DNA of 17,849 nucleotides from Chrysochromulina parva (lineage: Eukaryota > Haptophyta > Prymnesiales > Chrysochromulinaceae), in the NCBI GenBank assembly GCA_002887195.1, contig PJAB01001049.1, positions 1 to 17,849 of the forward strand, given 5' to 3'. Below the pieces are notes generated by a model. It was given only the letters and a program-made list of their open reading frames with translations, did no database searches and was not told the origin of the DNA. A program made the position numbers and the translations under genes. Each line of letters opens with the position of its first letter. The stretch's first letter is position 1. This document shows positions 15,482 to 17,849 of this stretch, piece by piece.

Positions 15482-17539
15482 CTAATGAGCGCCCCAATCC
15501 CAAAGCCTGTGAGGCCGAAGGCTCTGCGGCAGCTCAACGTCGAGGCTCGTCGGAACCGGCACAGGCCGCTGCTGGCGGCAGGTGTAGCCATTCACGGGCA
15601 GCACGCCCGTGCGTAAGTACTCGATCACGAGCTCGGTGCACTCGCCCGTGCCGATGCGGTCCGTGTTCGCGGGGTCTGTGGGGAAGTCGAGGCAGTGGCC
15701 GACCCCCTGGTAGGTGAGCATGCTGCTTCGAGGGAAGGCAGCCGCCATCGTCTGCGAGCGGTAGTAGCTCGTCGCCTGGTCGAACAAGTTGCCAAGGACC
15801 AGCGGCGCCACACTAGCGGACCCAAATGGAGCAACGGGTGTGGGCAGGGCACGCCACGTGGCCACGGACGAAATGTAACCGAGCATGTGGCCTGTCACGT
15901 CGCTGCCATGGAGCAGCTTCGTCGAGCGCCAGAGCTGTACGCCGCGGGGGACGCTCAGCCGCCCGGCCACGTCAAGTCCAAACACGCCCGTGCCCATGAT
16001 AGGGTCGGTATCCACGCCCACCATCACGTCGTCGATGCATCGGCCGTACAGGCGCCAGGTGATGCTGCTCCGCACTCGGCACATTCGATCGAGGACGCGT
16101 ACGATACCGATCTCTTGCCTGCGCTCATCCGCGTCGGCGAGCAGTGCGACCGTGCGCACACCCTCCATCCAGCCGTTGCCACGGCCCCTCGCCATCTCGT
16201 GCATGTAGCCTACCACGAGGCCGCTATTCAGCGCCAGCCGTGCGCCGTTCGCGCACGGAGGGCTGAGGAGCTGCTTGCTGTGCAGCGCAGCGAGCACGGA
16301 CCTATACGCTGCAAACGGGTCCTTGAGCACGCAGGCCGGCTGCTGACGGCAGTTTTCGAGCATCCGATCGATCACCACCGCGACCGTGTTGCCCCAGATA
16401 GCGCCCCACCATTCGAGGTTGGGCATGGGCACCGCATTGCCATCAAGCACGATCCGGCTCACTCTCTCAGGGAATGCGCTCGCGTACACAGCGGCTACTG
16501 CGGTGCCATACGACGCGCCGTAGAAGCTCCACTGCGTCTCTCCCAGAGCCCGTCGGAGCAGCTCCAAATCATATGCCAGCGCCTGCGTGCCCATGTGCTC
16601 CAGAAAATGGTACGTCTTGCCGGTGGGACCAGTCAGCTGCCAGTACGACGCGTTGTAGCACCGGTCGGCGGTCTCTTGCGCCGTCGTCCACACGCGAAGG
16701 ACGTCGCTCTCGTTTCCCGTGTCGATGTCCTTCCACATGTACCCTGCCGGCGCCCCTTCGACGTACGCGCATGGGCAGCTGTGGCTGATCTCTGCGATAG
16801 TGGGCGCCTCCGCTACCACCTCCGACATCTCCGATCTTGGGGGCAGAGTCGGCTCGGATCCAGTGATGGCGCTGCAAGTCGCGCCGGGTGTATTGGGCGA
16901 GGCGCCGCGCTGCGTGATGCCGACGACGTCAAACCCGAGAGCCCGGGCCGTCCCATTCGGCGTGTGCTCCACCACATAGTTCGACGCGAGCCACGTGCCA
17001 CATGAGGCGCCTGAGCCGGGCCCGCCGCAGTGACCGAGAATGACCCCATGCGATGCGCGGCCCTCCATGGAGACGTCTGTCGAACCGGCGGCGGCAAACC
17101 GGCGAAGCACCACTTGCAGTGTCAAGCGTGGCGACTCGTCGTCGCCATGCACGAGAGGCACAGTCAGTTCGCCAACGGCCTCAACGTACCAGGGTCCTGA
17201 CGGAGTGATGTTCTTCGGCTGGCTGAAATTGGTCCACCGCAAGAACTTTGGATTCGGCGCCAATGGCGAGTACGGGAGCGCGTGCGCGTCTCGTGGCGGA
17301 TATGCCGCTCGCAGGTCTATGGAAAAGCCGCCGTCCGTCTGTGACTGGTGAGCACGCACCGGCCAGTGTCCGCTATGATACGCTAAGCTGAACGTGAGCA
17401 GTGTGGCCACCGACAAGCATGCTATCAAGCGTGGCCACAAGCGCGGCGTGCGCTGCTCACGCCGCTCCGGGAGCGGCAAGTAATCGAAGAAATCGTCGGC
17501 CTTCATGTACGACCGACGAAATGACGAAACAGTTGGCAA
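15482..17539 (-). CDS. Membrane-anchored alpha/beta hydrolase, peptidase S33 / TAP-like family
   Basis: A single-exon gene of 685 residues. Family members are serine hydrolases that remove N-terminal residues or tripeptides, or act on other small substrates. The fold signatures are HCGGPGSG (the HGGPG oxyanion region), FDVVGITQRG, and the nucleophile elbow YGASYGT with Ser343. The C-terminal TAP domain has LVLGNLFDQATSY with Asp587 and YQGVGHCLDF with His615, then CTELVIEYLRTGVLP. The catalytic triad is therefore complete. A hydrophobic span (about 36-54, RLIACLSVATLLTFSLAY) after a basic, short N-terminus predicts a type II anchor, and several NxS/T sequons (NFS, NIT, NGT, NES, NAS) fit a luminal or extracellular catalytic domain. 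The cytosolic tail has DYLPL, a possible sorting signal. A second in-frame ATG at 17506 is an alternative start. Confidence 0.87.
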   Translation of the reverse strand: MPTVSSFRRSYMKADDFFDYLPLPERREQRTPRLWPRLIACLSVATLLTFSLAYHSGHWPVRAHQSQTDGGFSIDLRAAYPPRDAHALPYSPLAPNPKFLRWTNFSQPKNITPSGPWYVEAVGELTVPLVHGDDESPRLTLQVVLRRFAAAGSTDVSMEGRASHGVILGHCGGPGSGASCGTWLASNYVVEHTPNGTARALGFDVVGITQRGASPNTPGATCSAITGSEPTLPPRSEMSEVVAEAPTIAEISHSCPCAYVEGAPAGYMWKDIDTGNESDVLRVWTTAQETADRCYNASYWQLTGPTGKTYHFLEHMGTQALAYDLELLRRALGETQWSFYGASYGTAVAAVYASAFPERVSRIVLDGNAVPMPNLEWWGAIWGNTVAVVIDRMLENCRQQPACVLKDPFAAYRSVLAALHSKQLLSPPCANGARLALNSGLVVGYMHEMARGRGNGWMEGVRTVALLADADERRQEIGIVRVLDRMCRVRSSITWRLYGRCIDDVMVGVDTDPIMGTGVFGLDVAGRLSVPRGVQLWRSTKLLHGSDVTGHMLGYISSVATWRALPTPVAPFGSASVAPLVLGNLFDQATSYYRSQTMAAAFPRSSMLTYQGVGHCLDFPTDPANTDRIGTGECTELVIEYLRTGVLPVNGYTCRQQRPVPVPTSLDVELPQSLRPHRLWDWGAH

Positions 17540-17849
17540 CTCAACAACCGCGACTGCACGTGGGCACGAGGTGTTGTGTTACATGTAATGTTAAAGATAG
17601 ACTGTCGTCTCGTAGACGCTCATGTAGCGTCAAGCTTACTTGGTGGTTCGACTAATCTGCTGCTTTCTTCTTGCTTACTTGTTTCGTGTCACGTGTGCTA
17701 CGAGACAGAGTAAAATCCTGGGGACCCTGAATAAGGTTTGGGAAAGTGGTTGCGGAGCCATGTTCACACCGAAGGGTCCCTACCCCACCGAGAGGACCGA
17801 CATTGGCTCCTTTGGCTAGCCAAATATTTACAATTGAGGCCCAGCCCTG
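17540..17849. promoter_or_regulatory. Upstream region of the S33-type hydrolase gene, right edge of the window
   Basis: No gene is recognised in these 310 bases. They are less GC-rich than the rest and must include the promoter of the minus-strand hydrolase gene. A perfect 14-base palindrome, TTTGGCTAGCCAAA, lies at 17811-17824. GGGACCCT (about 17722) and AGGGTCCC (about 17774) are an 8-base inverted pair. A GGTTCGA near 17643 recalls a tRNA T-loop but has no matching stems. Confidence 0.4.

Noticed and set aside
15695..17005. 436-residue open frame on the plus strand opposite the S33-type hydrolase
   Set aside because: It is the complement of a complete catalytic-triad hydrolase and has His/Arg/Ala-rich, domain-free sequence.
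17636..17660. tRNA T-arm (GGTTCGACTAATC)
   Set aside because: The flanking bases do not pair to form a T-stem and no anticodon or D arm is found at the right distance upstream.

Overview
This window looks like nuclear DNA of a GC-rich, gene-dense unicellular eukaryote, most likely an alga. I lean towards a haptophyte or another secondary-plastid alga, but that is inference. The evidence for a eukaryote is direct: a complete cytosolic ribosomal protein uS8/RPS15A gene interrupted by a GT-AG intron, further spliceable GT-AG introns of about 80-330 bases, a pentatricopeptide (PPR) protein, a six-transmembrane cyclic-nucleotide-domain K+ channel, and long Ala/Gly/Pro low-complexity stretches. There are no bacterial operons, rRNA genes, convincing tRNA genes, CRISPR arrays or recognisable transposase genes.

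Layout, left to right. Positions 1-897 (minus): 5' part of a secreted glycerophosphodiester phosphodiesterase gene that runs off the left edge. 1416-3293 (minus): a single-exon fusion of PPR repeats with a TrmB-type tRNA guanine-N7 methyltransferase domain. 3636-5846 (minus): a three-exon gene joining a coiled coil, a polyproline tract, a U2AF-like RRM and a SAM-dependent methyltransferase. 6112-6834 (minus): RPS15A. 7234-9694 (plus): the K+ channel, divergent from RPS15A. 9695-10802: non-coding. 10803-13166 (minus): a secretory-pathway TPR protein with a C-terminal membrane anchor. 13251-14988 (plus): an RGG-box protein with four copies of a helical repeat; its 5' end is unresolved. 15482-17539 (minus): a membrane-anchored alpha/beta hydrolase of the S33/TAP peptidase family. 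17540-17849: upstream sequence.

The genes do not form a pathway. Three of them (PPR-TrmB, RRM-methyltransferase, RGG-repeat protein) look like RNA-binding or RNA-modifying proteins, and two are unusual fusions. The most interesting structural signal is in the introns. Both introns of the RRM-methyltransferase gene begin with a copy of the first bases of the exon that follows them. One of these introns shares a CTCTGATGGC-like decamer repeat and a CTCCCTCAT tail with the intron of the RGG-repeat gene 10 kb away. This suggests recent intron gain by duplication or by an introner-like element.

All exon structures were read by eye from phase-compatible GT-AG sites and protein family logic; no transcript data were available.
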